Shown piece by piece: positions 1 through 11,135 of a stretch of 64,000 bases of DNA; position 1 is the first letter of the stretch, and each line of letters starts with the position of its first letter. This DNA is from Ceratothoa steindachneri (taxonomy: Eukaryota; Arthropoda; Malacostraca; Isopoda; Cymothoidae): the NCBI GenBank assembly GCA_963969495.1, contig OZ018321.1:128022937-128086936 (forward strand), read 5' to 3'. Both the position numbers and the translations under genes were made by a program. A model generated the notes under the pieces. The model was not told the origin of the DNA and searched no databases. It was given only the letters and a program-made list of their open reading frames with translations.

Positions 1-658
1 CCATGTAGTCTCTCCATCTTGCTCTCTAGGCGTAACTGCAATATCTTATATTGCATTCCTTTCGTCCATACTTTGTCAAAAGATTTGGACACATCCCTGC
101 AGACTATATCAACACTAGCCTTTTCTCTTTTTGCTTTAGCTATTTTTTCTGTTATGACCGCGAGGGCTATCTCCGTGCTTTTTTTCTTTCTGAATCTGAA
201 TTGAAACTTATTTAGAAGGTTATTAATTTCCAGGTGCTCATTTAGGCGAGTGTTCATAATTTTCTCGAACACCTTCCTGATGAAGTCGAGTAGAGATATA
301 GGTCTGTAATTCTCCACTCGTGTAGTAGGTTTGCCAGCTTTGGGTATGAAAATCATTTTGGCTACTTTAAGTTATCTCGGGAAGTAGCCGGTGTTAAGGC
401 TGCCATTAAATACTGAAGTAAGTCCCTGCAATATTTTTTTCTGTCGCTTGCTCGTAGTGCCTCTTAGTGAGCTCTGATCTACCTGGTGCCTTCTACTAAA
501 CTTTTGCATTGAGGTCTTCAATTCTTGGACAGTAATTCTTGCATCGTTACCGTCCAAAGTGTCTCTTACTGCATTTACAGTTCTGTAAGGAATTATCCTG
601 TCCGCTTCTAGTTCGAGTTGGCTTGTGAGGTTTCGTTCGAAATCCCTGTCGAAGTCTT
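1..658 (-). pseudogene. LINE A ORF2 reverse transcriptase, N-terminal part, truncated by window
   Basis: Minus-strand translation gives the RT lead-in (GYFPR, then an in-frame TAA at 372-374), the block RPISLLDFIRKVFEKIM near 270-325, FRKKSTEIALAV, and DVSKSFDKVW near 60-95, matching RT motifs 1-3 of LINE ORF2 with the first catalytic Asp in DVSKSFDKV. The YXDD box would lie outside the window. The reading frame continues across 659-692, but those bases belong to the nested LTR; the true LINE coding sequence resumes at 2706, where EEENQD joins FDRDFERN in frame once the LTR and one target copy are discounted. Role: first-strand synthesis at the target site in target-primed reverse transcription. 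Confidence 0.85.
654..658. repeat. Target-site duplication GTCTT (left copy)
   Basis: The five bases GTCTT directly precede the TG that starts the solo LTR at 659, and the same five bases follow its terminal CA at 2701-2705. Five-base duplications are usual for Ty3/Gypsy integrases. Confidence 0.9.
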
Positions 659-2700
659 TGTGATACAACGGTCTGAGGCCGCGTAAATTCAACCGCTATT
701 ACATGTTGTTTAGAAACACGTTGCTACCCACGTGCATCTTCGCGTCGAAGCCGGGCGCCTTATCACCACCTGAGTCAATATTTCACCAAGGAGTTTCATC
801 CCCCCCCTCTCGTTTCGCCCCATGCGTCGATCTCGCCAGATTGAGTTAGGCTTATGGGCAGATAAGGTATGTTCCCAGGCGGCGGCTGGGCATTCCTTCG
901 AAGCCCCATCCATTGTCCCCTACGAAAAGGGGATGGATCCGACTATTTATATGGAAACTTTACCGATTAGATCAGATCAGATCCAGATTATCTTCGCGAG
1001 ACATCACGCCGATCCGGTCTCACCTTGTGCACAAGGGGCCCTTTACCTCGAGATCCACTATTTTTGTCCATAGAGAGGACAATATCCCTTGAGTGCCAAG
1101 GTTCGAGCCTTCAAGAAGCCAAGTCCACAAGGCCGCCCCCTGTTGTTCAGAAAGAGAACAACGTTAGAACAGCCATTGTTCTTTGAGCCCGTTGACAAGA
1201 GACGGTTCTCACCCTCCCGCCCTGTTGTTCAGAAAGAGAACAACGTTAGAGTAGCCATTGTTCTTTGAGCCCGTTGACAAGAGACGGTTCTCACCCTCCC
1301 CCCCTGTTGTTCAGAAAGATAACAACGTTAGAACAGCCATTGTTCTTTGAGCCCGTTGACAAGAGACGGTTCTCAAACCTCCACCCATGTTGTTCAGAAA
1401 AAGAACAACGTTAGAACAGCCATTGTTCTTTGAACCCGTTGACAAGAGACGGTTCTCACGATCCCCCCCCTGTTGTTCAGAAAGAGAACAACGTTAGAAC
1501 AGCCATTGTTCTTTGAGCCCGTTGACAAGAGACGGTTCTCACCCTCCCACCCTGTTGTTCAGAAAGAGAACAACGTTAGAACAGCCATTGTTTTTGAGCT
1601 GGTTGACAAGAGACGGTTCTCAAAACTCCACCCATGTTGTTCAGAAAGAGAACAACGTTAGAACAGCCATTGTTCTTTGAGCCCGTTGACAAGAGACGGT
1701 TCTCAAACCTCCACCCATGTTGTTCAGAAAGAGAACAACATTAGAACAGCCATTGTTCTTTAAGCCCGTAGACAAGAGACGGTTCTCACCCCCTGTTGTT
1801 CAGAAGAGAACAACGTTAGAACAGCCATTGTTCTTTGAGCCCGTTGACAAGAGACGGTTCTCACCCTCCCCCCCTGTTGTTTAGAAAGAGAACAACGTTA
1901 GAATAACCATTGTTCTTTGAGACCGTTGACAAGAGACGGTTCTCAAACCTCCACCCATGTTGTTCAGAAAGAGAACAACGTTAGAACAGCCATTGTTCTT
2001 TGAGCCCGTTGACAAGAGACGGTTCTCAAACCTCCACCCATGTTGTTCAGAAAGAGAACAACGTTAGAACAGCCATCGTTCTTTGAGCCCGTAGACAAGA
2101 GACGGTTCTCACCCCCCTGTTGTTCAGAAGAGAACAACGTTAGAACAGCCATTGTTCTTCAAGCCCGTTCGTCAAGAAATGGTTCTCTTTCCCAAAACGT
2201 CACTTTAGGATAATTTAATCCCCCCCCCCTTTCGGCTGGAACTCGCCAGCGGACCAAAGATTCCTTCGCGTCGCCTTCCTCTGCACTCAACTTGTAAATA
2301 CGTAAGCTGAGCATTACTTTTGATTACCTAACCTTTCGTCAACCCTACTCTGTGCTTTAAATGGATTAGCGAACCATCCCATCCCTTTAATTTTTATTTG
2401 TTTACCTTTTTAAATCTCTCCCAAATCTTAATCCTCGGATTAGCAAGATATTCCCACGACCCTTTCCATTCTCTGTTTATGTAAACATTTTTCGTTTTGT
2501 GTGTTGTTGATAGTTTAATTAAGAAAACTTTATTTTATTAATGATAGCCATATTATTATCCTTGAGCTCAGTTCCACTTCTCAAGCATATTGAAGATAAA
2601 TAACATCGGTCAACCAGATAACCACGCACTCGAAATATAAGAATAGTTCCCTCGACGAATAGTTATATATGGTATATCGTCGAGAGTCTATTCTACGACA
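659..2700 (+). mobile_element. Solo LTR of the Gmr1-like Ty3/Gypsy family
   Basis: Begins TGTGATACAAC and ends TTCTACGACA, so it has TG...CA ends with an imperfect inverted terminus. It is flanked by GTCTT on both sides. The same sequence, in opposite orientation, forms both ends of the Gypsy element at 20061-25695, identifying it as that family's LTR rather than a DNA transposon. It is 2042 bp here against about 1450 bp there; the difference is mostly in an internal minisatellite (1141-2195). A TATTTATATGG motif at 943-953 could be the U3 TATA box. Near the 3' end is a perfect 8-bp stem, CTCGACGA/TCGTCGAG (2651-2684). It interrupts LINE A ORF2. Probably formed by LTR-LTR recombination. Confidence 0.93.
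1141..2195. repeat. LTR minisatellite, 13 units of about 76-83 bp
   Basis: Units start with TGTTGTTCAG at 1141, 1223, 1305, 1388, 1471, 1553, 1635, 1718, 1794, 1875, 1958, 2041 and 2118. Each unit holds three successive inverted repeats: GTTGTTC/GAACAAC, GAACA/TGTTC, and GAGCCCGT/ACGGTTCTC (imperfect). The frames that run through it on either strand (for example 1473-1661 and 1964-2152) are translated repeats, not genes. Confidence 0.95.
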
Positions 2701-2705
2701 GTCTT
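2701..2705. repeat. Target-site duplication GTCTT (right copy)
   Basis: Direct copy of 654-658 immediately after the LTR terminal CA at 2700. Confidence 0.9.
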
Positions 2706-3883
2706 GATTTTCCTCTTCACTAATATTAAAAATGTTCTTCCAGTGTTCTTTAAATAATTGTTCTATTGCGTCAATATCTTCTATCTTATTGCCTTGATTA
2801 TCTTTCAGGGTTATCTTTTCATCTCCTGATTTTCCTTTCATTTTTTTTATTGTTTTCCACATTCTCTTGCGGGTGCGCCATCGTCAATCTTCTGGATTGT
2901 TTCATTTCATTGCTGATTTTGTTTTTCTATTATTTCCGTGTTAAGAATCCTTTTTATCCCCTTCATTGCGTTGAGCAGCTCCCTCGTTGGTCCGTTTCTC
3001 CTTATGTTGTCTGAAATTTCCCTTAGTCGTCGATAGTTTCTTATCATCTCTGGAGACCAGGTAAAGGTCTTAATCGTCTATCCGCCTTTTTATCAAATTC
3101 CTAATATTTTCTAGTTCTTCGTCTATCTCTTCTTGCGATGCGCCATCTAGTTCTTTCGGCTGATATGTGCTTAATTCTATCTTGTATGTCCCCCAGTCTG
3201 CTCTATGAAAGGCATTTGTTACCTTCCCTGGGATCTGGATTGGTTTTTTATTAAGAGGGAGCAGAGTCGCTGTGTGGTCCGTACATGGGATATCTTCTGG
3301 CCTCATATAGTAATTATATGGAAGGTAGTTGTTGCCTAAGCAGATGTCTGGTTTAGTGGCTGAATTAACCCTCACATAAGTGGGGTAATCTGGTCCAAGT
3401 TTTTGACAGATACCTCTATCAAACAGCGTTCCGAGGTCTCTGCCTATCCCGTTTCTTAGTCTGTATCCGCTCTCTTGACAGTGTGCGTTCAGGTCAACCC
3501 AAAATAACACTGGTAACCTATTATTAAAGATTCTGATGAAGTTCTGAATGGGCAGTTGGTTTCTTCTTGGCGGTTGGTATCCCGTTGCTATAATAATGCT
3601 GGTCAATTCCATTTTAATTTCCACTGCAATGTAGGCTTCGTCCAATTCATTGCAAGTTCTATATTCAATATCCTTTCTGATTGCTATAGTTCTCCCGTCG
3701 GGTTTGCCGCTATAACGTAGTAATTCCAGATTTTGATCTCGTCTTCTTGAAGATTTACTCCGTGTGCCGAAATTATAATTATGTTCGGGTCTAGTTTTCT
3801 AAAAATGTTTCCATACATTATCCGTTTGTTTTTCCATCCATTAACGTTTAGCTGTAGAATCTTAAGATCTGTTCAATCCATTG
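2706..3883 (-). pseudogene. LINE A ORF2 APE-type endonuclease and linker
   Basis: At about 3840-3875 the minus strand reads LKILQLNVNGWKNKR, the start of an apurinic-type endonuclease domain with its Asn. From 3645 to 3070 a 191-residue open frame continues the domain: IIIATGYQPPRR, VLFWVDLNAHCQ (the GDFNAH motif, with V for G and L for F), a PDICLGN block and a TDHTATL block equivalent to the terminal SDH motif. The linker to RT follows, ending in EHWKNIFNISEEENQD next to the nested LTR. Frames change near 3646-3720 and again near 2860-3070, and an in-frame TGA follows the likely first Met near 3880. The enzyme nicks target DNA to prime reverse transcription. Decayed copy. Confidence 0.85.
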
Positions 3884-4186
3884 TAGTTTATAAAGTCCTA
3901 AAATTGATTCCGTTTCCAAAGTCTTTTAACCGTTTCCGTTCGATGATCTAGTATATGTCCTGGAGACTAAATTAAAAAACTTATTTCCGTCTACCTGCTG
4001 GTTTACGGCAGTCCTTAGCTCTCGAGTGGTGACCCGTGTTTGTTGGATGTGGGTTGGCGAGTTATGACTCCATTGTGGAGCTGGGCTCTTTCCCGTCTTT
4101 TATTTGCTTTTCTTCAGGGATTTCTTTGTTACTCTTCTAGTCTCAACTTCCAATTCGGAGCTAGTGTCTTCTGTGTCTGATTCCAT

Positions 4187-5248
4187 TTAGCCGTTTTCTT
4201 CCTGAGCGTTTTCTTGGTGTCCAGTCTCAGCGCTATCTATTTTGAGAATGGCCTCTGAATTAACCTCTTGTGGCACGACGACGGGTTCTAGTCCATTGGC
4301 CCGCAACATGAAGTTGAGTATTTTTGCATAAGTTCCAGGGTTAAGCGCATTCTGGACATGTGCTTGAATCACACAAGTATTTATCTTGCCAAACATTCCC
4401 TTTGTGACGTTCGTCAGCGCTGAGGTGTTTGAGCATTGGCCTTTGGCTACGTTAGCGTAAGATGCGGTGTTCTCTGCATATTTCTTTGACTGTACATAGA
4501 TCTGTCTCCTTCTTCTTGATGATATCTTTTCTAAATGGACACGACATAGCCATGGTACGATGGCTACCGCCGCAGTTTACACATTTTTTGTACGTGTTTC
4601 TGCAGTTGCGGTAGTCTTGTCCCTCTTCGGCGCACTCAGAGCATGTCACTGTTCCTCTATTGGGGCAGTTGGCTGAGGTGTGATTCTCCATGGCATAGCA
4701 ATTAAAACACATCTGGATGTTGACAAATGTGTCTATTTGTATATTCTGTGGAGGAATATACATGCTAAAGGTCATAATCCCTTTTCTTGGGCTTTGGCCG
4801 CCATCTCTGTTGTCTCGCAGATTACTTTAAAGACATGAGTATAGTCCTTAAATTTTACGATTTTCTGAATTTTGATCCACTTCTGGTTTTCCATTTCTCT
4901 TTTGATTTCATCGCACGAGTGAGATCCCACCCATGCTTCTACTTTCCGGCATACGAAGCTCCGGTTTGCGGTGATCTGCGGCGGTATCTTCGCTTCCAGT
5001 TGGAGTTTTCTGAGGGTTACCGATCCACCAGGAGATAGCAGTTTTTCTACATCATTTCCTTTTGGACACATCACAATAAATCCGTTGAAGACTTCAATGC
5101 ATTTTATCAAGGGTATGGAGAGGTCCTTGAAGATGGTTTCCACGACTTGCTGCGGAGTACATTTGATTCCATTGATACCTTTCTGGTTCCAACGAAGAGG
5201 CAGTCTTTTCACATCCTGGTTGTCCATCCTGGTTCTAGTCTGCCCCAC
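4187..5248 (-). pseudogene. LINE A ORF1, nucleic-acid-binding protein with CCHC knuckles
   Basis: Three frame segments read as one ORF1. 5248-4772 gives a 158-residue N-terminal part (starts MGQTRTRMDNQ, no stop inside). 4775-4452 holds three Cys-rich knuckles: CFNCYAMENHTSANC, then CSECAEEGQDYRNC, then CVNCGGSHRTMAMSC. 4396-4187 gives the C-terminal tail containing ALNPGTYAKIL and an acidic end. The first switch is at the overlapping 4772-4775, consistent with a small indel. ORF1 proteins of this LINE group coat the element RNA. The knuckle KCVNCGGSHRTMAM is matched by KCINCNEEHGAMAI at 51951 and the N-terminal half by 31260-31990, which supports family identity. Confidence 0.85.
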
Positions 5249-5860
5249 TATTGCGGCACTCTTAGTGGTTAAATCTGTAAGTAAACGTTATGCTCCTCAA
5301 ATGGGAGAGCCCTCTATCTGACCTTATTCTACCTCTCCTACCCCCCGACTTGCGTGCTCTCCTTGGTCACCCTACCTATTTAGGCCTAGTCCTATTACCG
5401 GTCCACAAAAGGTTTCGAGCTCGTGGTCGAGAATCGACCCCCCTTTTCTGGCCCCCTAACGGGGTCTCCTGCAGGGGTTCACTATACACTAATTCTAATT
5501 GTATCTAAGACCTTGCTGGTGACCAAGTTATGCAGCACTAGTTGAGAAACAAGTTGAAGTAAAAAGTGTGAAAAAAGTGCCAGTAGTCAGAAGAAAAAGT
5601 AGTTCTTTTGGGGGAAGCTACATCGCCCACAAGGAACAGGAGAAATCTTCAATCAGCCCTGTAAGCGCATATATTTCTTCCTGTGGTAGTCGTCCGTTAG
5701 CTGTTATAAGTGTTGAGTGGCAGACAGACGTTTAGCTCAAATTAGCGTGAAAAAAATCACGCTTTGAAGAAAATTTCTAGGCCGGTTTACTCCTTTACCA
5801 GTGAGAACTTTGCCAGATAGTAGAAATGCTTCCGAAAATCAAAGTAGCAGGTCCGTCTCC
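5249..5860 (-). other. Probable LINE A 5' leader
   Basis: No coding signal on either strand. Part of it (about 5340-5500) resembles 31970-32090, which lies at the same place upstream of ORF1 in the related copy at 29273-32090; both carry GGGGTTCACTATA. That shared position is the reason for calling it leader. The outer limit is a guess. Confidence 0.5.
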
Positions 5861-6360
5861 ACTTTGAAACACCTTCCAATTACCAATGTATACTCAGCTT
5901 TCGTACACATCGCGGCAAACGAGTTTTAAACAAATTTAAATTTAGACATTCAGTTTACCTTTTTATATTTACGGGTATTTTCAAAAATAATAAAACAAGG
6001 CTATCTTACAAGATTTTTTATAGAAATATTGATATTTGAATAAGTAAAAATGTATTTGAATAATTTCAATGGTTATATTTCAGACCCATCTTTTAATAGA
6101 TGACAAATGTCACTCTTTTCTTAATAACCACTTCAGGCCTGTTGTTCCTTTATTAAAATGTCCATTTATTTGATTAGAACAAAATATACAGGAAAGATTG
6201 TATTGCAATTAATATAGATATTCATATACATTAATATTTTATAATTAAGCAAACTAAACAAATATTATACTTTTAAATTTCTTTTTCTTTTGAATAGATA
6301 CAAAAAGCCTATTGAATTAACTGGGAAATATTAAAATAGTTACGAAGAAAATAATTAAAA
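5861..6360. other. AT-rich spacer, no feature seen
   Basis: A and T runs, short frames only and no recognised repeat end. It separates LINE A from the GC-rich LINE that begins abruptly near 6361. Confidence 0.5.
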
Positions 6361-6373
6361 GCATCTCCAGGCC

Positions 6374-7320
6374 ATGTGCCAAAACTCCGTCAAGTGCGGC
6401 GTGTGCAGCCAAGCGCACCCGACGGAGGAGTGCATCAGTCGCGAGACCAAGGCCAGCGAGACCACCACGGCATGGTGCCCCAACTGCACCAAGGGGTACC
6501 ACGCTTGAAACACGAAGTGCCCCGAGCAAAAGAGAAGGATGCCACGGGGTCACCGGCGGCAGCCACAGCAGATGGAACCACGTGCCCCCCCAACCCAGCA
6601 AAGAAGAAAGTGTCGGTTCATTGCCGCGCCACCCCCAATCGGGTTGGCGTGGGTTACAAAAGAGGGAGTGGCAGAGGCAGGGTAAACCACGTGGGCCTTC
6701 CCAGCAACAAGGCAACCGACGCCTTGTTTCAGCGCCACCACCAAACAGGCCGGCGTGGGCTTCCCACCCACCCCCTACCCCTCAACAGCCTGGCACAAGT
6801 CAGGTCGAGACAGGGAAAGAGGACAGGCAGGGAGCGAAAGAGGGTACCAGTAGCTGCATAGCCAGCAACTCCGCTCACACCTCCACCCAGCAACCCACCC
6901 CCTCTGTCCCTAAGCTACAGAGGAGGCGAACACAGGCGTTGGGCCCACCGCGCCCGCCCAGACGAGGAGCAGTCCACGGTGCTATCCAATGCCCAACCAC
7001 CGACAGAGTCTCGACGTGGACCCCCAAGTTATTGCGAGGGACTCAATGAGAAGGGCAGAGCCATCGTGGCAGTCATCCTCGCGTGTGTCGTACAGCTGGT
7101 GAAGAAGCTGCTCGACCGCCGACGGGGCACCGCAGCCCCCACCGAGCAGGACCTCGACGCTCTCCTCTGCGAAGAGGTGTTAACCGCCTCCACAGAGGGT
7201 GCCCTCCAGCCTCCACAGAGGGTGCCCTCCAGCCTCCACCATCATCTACCACGCCGAGAGGTCCCACCCAACACCCTCTGCACCCACCGCACGCCCACAA
7301 CCAAGATGGAGGCGCGGATT
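6374..7320 (+). pseudogene. I-group LINE ORF1 fragment
   Basis: Opens with two Cys knuckles, KCGVCSQAHPTEEC and WCPNCTKGYHA-N-TKC, where the codon expected to encode Trp after YHA is TGA at 6507. The rest is Gln/Pro/Arg-rich, typical of the C-terminal half of ORF1 in this group; the frame is carried best by 6582-7049 and then by 6979-7320 (containing AIVAVILACVVQLVKKLLD). Two or more frameshifts are implied. A 24-bp direct duplication (CCTCCACAGAGGGTGCCCTC twice) lies at about 7188-7236. The protein would package element RNA. Upstream coding sequence is missing because of 5' truncation. Confidence 0.75.
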
Positions 7321-7329
7321 GATAGCCCA

Positions 7330-7990
7330 GCCCACGCTGAGGGTGCTGCAGTGGAATGTGCAGGGCCTCCGCCCCAAGAAACATCAGGTGCTGCAAGCCG
7401 TCTTCCAAGAAAACCTGGACCTGGTTCTCCTACAGGAGACGCTCACGCCCGCCGGCTTTAAATGGCGAGTCATTCGCTACACCGTCCACTCGCTTCCGGC
7501 TGGTGACGGAAATGGGCGTGGCTGTGCAGCCCTCATACGAAACACCATCCCGCACAAGAGGATCGCCGCAGCCGTGTACTGTGGTGACGGCGTGGAGGTC
7601 CTGTTACTGGAGCTACAGCTGGGGCCGCTCACTCTCACTGTATACAATATATACAGGAGCCAGCGGTACCCGGTGGATGTTGGGGAGCTACTTTCCTTCG
7701 CATCCCACTCCAGCCTCCTTGTAACGGGCGACTTCAACGCCCACCACCCCGTGCTGTACTCTGTGTCACCCACTAACGTGACCGGGCGCCACCTGGCCGC
7801 CTTGCTCGAAGAAGTTCCTGCCGTTCGACTACTGAACACAGGGGAGGCCACGCACGTCCATGGGGGGCGGCTTAACCTCACGCTGGTGTCGGGCGACCTA
7901 CAGCCCAGCGCCACCTGGCAGGTCTACCCTACCCTCACCAGCGACCATTACGGGACCCTCACCACCCTCACTGTGGCCCCACCAGCTCCA
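7330..7990 (+). pseudogene. I-group LINE ORF2 APE-type endonuclease
   Basis: Open from about 7199 through 8182 in one frame. Motifs in order: LQWNVQGLRP (Asn), LVLLQETLTP (Glu), YNIYRS, LLVTGDFNAHHP (Asp and Asn), then TLTSDHYGTL (Asp-His). These are the residues of a metal-dependent apurinic-type nuclease, all present. The frame is lost near 7985, after APPAPVE, where RT-linker codons (WNVRRADWAKFQ) continue in another frame. It would cut one strand at the insertion site. This is the best preserved endonuclease in the window. Confidence 0.9.
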
Positions 7991-10030
7991 GTGGAACGTC
8001 AGGAGGGCGGATTGGGCAAAGTTCCAAGCCTCCCTGGACGAATGGTGGTCCACATATGTGCCTCCGGCGGACCTGCACCTGCAGGAGAGGGATCTTACGG
8101 CGGCCATAGAGAGTGCAGCATACGCGAACATGCCCAGGACAGCCTCAAATCGCCGCCGGCGGCCGGACTGGTGGTTTTATAACGAGGAAGTCCGGGAGCA
8201 CAATCACCGCGTCAGCGTCCACAGGAGGTTGTACGAAGAGCGCCCAACGGCCATCAACCTGCAGCTCCTGCAGGACGTGGTAGCTCGCGCGCGACAGGTG
8301 TCCCTGAGCACCAGGGAGGCAAAGTGGCTGGAGTGGTGCGCCTCTTTCAGCCAACACACCTCCCTCGGCCAGCTGTGGGGGAGATTTAGGAAGGCCTCAG
8401 GCGCCGCCTCGACCCGCCCAGCTGCCCACCCACGCCCACAGCAAGAGGCAGATTGGCTGGCGAACTGCTTTACAGCGAGGGGTTCTAGCGATCAGCTCCC
8501 TCCCCACACCCGCTACCTCCAGCAGCAGCTACGCCCACAGCACGACGAAGAGGTCAGGGAGGCGCGGGGCCAGCCGCACGCGACGGACCAGCCTTTCACG
8601 CTCGAAGAGCTGGCCAGGGCAAAGCGTGGACGTGACACAGCGGCGGGAGCCGACGGAGTGCGGTACTCCATGCTGGCGCACGCTAGGCCCGCCGGGGACG
8701 CCGCGCTGCTAGCCCTCATGAACGCGTCGTGGTTGGCAGGCCGTCTGCCGCCATCCTGCAAGGACGCCGACATCCAGCCCATCCCCAAGCCGAAGGATCA
8801 CACCACCTTCAGGCCAATCTCCCTCCTGAGCTGCACCGGAAAAACAGCAGAGAAAATGGTGCTGACTCGCCTACAGTGGAGCGTGGGAAGCCTTTACCAC
8901 CACGTGTTCGGCTACACCAGGGGGCTGAGCACGGTGGACTGCCTCATCACCCTCCTGGCTCACGCCAACAACCATCCCACCATCGTAGTCTTCCTTGACC
9001 TCGAGAAGGCTTTCGAGCTGGCTAGCCCCCACGCCATACTAGCCTCCCTTGTGAGGAAGGGCATCCGAGGGAGACTGCTGGGCTGGCTCCAGGACTACCT
9101 TCACCAGCGCCGAGCCCGCGGGAAGTTCCAGGGTCACAAGTCTTCCTACCTTACCTTCTAGAACGGGATAGCCCAGGGCGGCATCCTCAGCCCGTTCCTT
9201 TTCAACGTGCTAAAGGAACAGCTGGTCGCCCTACCCTATCGGGAAGGAACCATCCTCCTTAGCTACACCGATGACCTGGCGCTCATCGTCACCGGGCGCG
9301 GCGACAAGCTCGCGCGGGCCCAAGAAGCGCTGCACCTCATCACTGCCAAGTGTGAAGAGCTGGGGCTCAAGATCTCGGCAGAGAAGTCCCAGGCCATGAC
9401 CATCAAGAATTGCACACCTGCTGGCCAGCAGCTTCACGTCCAAGGAGTCGGCCTGGCCTGGACCGACTCCTATCAGTACCTCGGAGTGTGGGTGGATAGG
9501 CGGCTGTCCTTTACGCAGCATGTCACGCACCTGAAGGAGCGGACGCAGGCCCGGCTGAATGTGATGAGGGCCATGACGCAGCCGAGCGCTGGTGCAACCT
9601 TCCCCGTCCTCCGCCTTTAATACCTCCAGGCAGTGCGCTCCCTAGTGGACTACAGTGCACCGGTCCTTGTAGCGCTGCCCCAGCAGCAGCAACATCGCCT
9701 AGAGGTAATACAAATCACCGCCATGAGGACCATGTTAGGGGCACCGAGGTGGTGCAGTGCCTGTGTCATGCAGAGTCAGGCCAACCTGGTGCCCCTTACC
9801 GCCAGGGTGGATTGCATTGTGGCCTGTCGGGTGGCCAGAGTGCTCCAGCGCGACGTGGAGGGTGTTGCGCAGAGGAGACTCCGAATGGCCGTGGCGCAGG
9901 GCATCGAGTGCCTGCGTAGCAACAGGTGGCTCGTAAACGTCAGCCTAGCAACCAACTCCCTCAACCGGGCAGGAAACTGGCTGTGGCGCGACCCCGACAC
10001 TCCCAACCCGCCTATGTTCCACCACCACCA
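7985..10030 (+). pseudogene. I-group LINE ORF2 reverse transcriptase
   Basis: The frame from 7985 to 9161 gives a long linker (FQASLDEWW), GADGVRYSMLAHA, PIPKPKDHTTFRPISLLS, GYTRGLSTVDCL, and VFLDLEKAFELAS with the first catalytic Asp. TAG at 9159-9161 precedes NGIAQGGILSPFLFN. The frame continues through LLSYTDDLALIV (catalytic Asp pair, YTDD), KSQAMTIK and YQYLGVWVD, until TAA at 9618-9620, after which the thumb (YLQAVRSLVDYSAPVL) stays in frame to about 10030. Two point stops and one downstream frameshift are the only obvious lesions. A poly-C run at 10036-10044 is the likely site of the shift into RNase H. Confidence 0.92.
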
Positions 10031-11135
10031 TGGGACCCCCCCCCGCCTCCCACTTCACCGCCACACAGCTGCCCGACAGCAAAGCAAACTGCCTCACCGA
10101 GGAGCTGCGCCAGCACGCACTCATGGCCATGTCTGAGGTCACGGAGCCAGGCAGCGCAGTGTACTTTACCGACGGCACCATCGACTCCGACAGCGGGAGG
10201 TCCGGCGCCGCCTTCGTCACGAACGGATTGACGCAGTCATGGAGGACATCAAACCACTGCTCTACCCTCCAGACGGAGCTGGTAGCAATCCTGCACGCCT
10301 TCCAGCACGCTCTGCTCCGCCTGGAGGCCACTGTGGTGATACACACGGACTCTCGGTCGGGACTGCAGGCGTTGCAGCACGCCCACGCCCACAACCACAC
10401 CCGGGACAACATCCACCTCACCACCACCACCATCCTATGCACCCTGCAGGACCTGCCAGCTCAGGGCAGGCGTCTCCGGCTCCACTGGATTCCCAGCCAC
10501 GTTGGCGTGCGCGGCAACGATGCTGCCGATGAAGCAGCCAAGCGAGCCACCCACGGCCCCACCATCACTTGGACCGTGCGCCCCAGCCTGCAGCAGCTCA
10601 AGGCGCAGGCCAAACGCAGGGCCGCCCACAACGCCCACCAGCAGCACCAAGAATGGGAAGCAATCAATAGGCAAGCGGCGTGGTATGCTGCAGCCACAGC
10701 CTATCGCCCACTGAACCCATCCTTTCAGCAGCCCAGAGCGAACGGCGTGCTGCTACAGCGTGTGAGGCTGGGCTACTCCACGCGGGAAGAGCTGCACGCC
10801 GACTTTGGGCAGGGAGGTGCGAACATTGCGGCGGCCGCTCTTGGCGCCCACTGGTGCACTTCCTCCTCTCCTGCCCAGCCACCGCCCGCCTCAGGCCAGA
10901 GCGAGTGCCAGCCCCTCCCCCTGTAAGAGGCGCCCTACTGAGGGCGCGAGAGGCAAGAGCCGCCCAGGTGGTCCTCTACACCCCAAAAAACGAGCTGCTG
11001 GAGGTGCTGAGAACAGCACCCCATCGCCGCCCGCGCCCAGCCGAGCAACGGGTGATGAAAACCGCCGCCACCCACTTGCAGCAGATAAGAAACGCGTGGG
11101 ACGCTCCACCACGTCTTACTGCACGCCAACACTGA
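10030..11135 (+). pseudogene. I-group LINE RNase H domain and C-terminal CCHC tail
   Basis: The 10030-10926 frame reads VYFTDGTIDSDSGRSG (Asp), LQTELVAILHAFQ (Glu), VVIHTDSRSGLQALQ (Asp), then WIPSHVGVRGNDAADEAAK (His and Asp), the full RNase H set. The tail YSTREELHADFGQGG switches frame near 10810 and continues in 10680-11135 as RCEHCGGRSWRPLVHFLLSC, a C-x2-C-x9-H-x4-C finger common at the end of I-group ORF2, ending at TGA 11133-11135. RNase H removes the RNA strand of the hybrid. The retained catalytic residues suggest recent loss of function. Confidence 0.92.

Larger units (their letters stand above)
1..5860 (-). mobile_element. I/Jockey-group LINE, family A, split by a nested LTR
   Basis: Minus-strand non-LTR retrotransposon whose 3' part runs off the window start. 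Read 5' to 3' on the minus strand it holds a 5' leader (about 5860-5249), ORF1 with zinc knuckles (5248-4187), an ORF2 endonuclease and linker (3883-2706), then RT (658-1). A solo LTR sits between linker and RT. Two other remnants in the window (29273-32090 minus; 51640-52740 plus) share its ORF1 and endonuclease motifs, so the family is repeated here. The clade is judged from the CCHC ORF1 plus APE-type endonuclease; whether it had an RNase H cannot be seen because the 3' end is missing. Frameshifts and stops show it is dead. The 5' boundary is approximate. Confidence 0.85.

Noticed and set aside
1100..1109. B-box-like GGTTCGAGCC in the LTR
   Set aside because: No A-box at the right distance and no tRNA stems; part of conserved LTR sequence.
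1473..2152. Short frames in the LTR minisatellite on both strands
   Set aside because: They follow the repeat unit and are broken by each unit-length change.
1141..2195. CRISPR-like array of hairpin repeats
   Set aside because: There are no unique spacers; whole units are repeated in tandem, and the context is a eukaryotic LTR.
659..2700. First read as a Helitron-like or satellite-bearing DNA transposon because of its hairpin end and internal array
   Set aside because: TG...CA ends, 5-bp target duplication, and the same sequence flanking pol next to a polypurine tract show that it is an LTR.
7477..8131. Several minus-strand and alternative plus-strand frames in the GC-rich LINE
   Set aside because: High GC lowers stop frequency; the plus-strand endonuclease and RT frames carry the conserved motifs.
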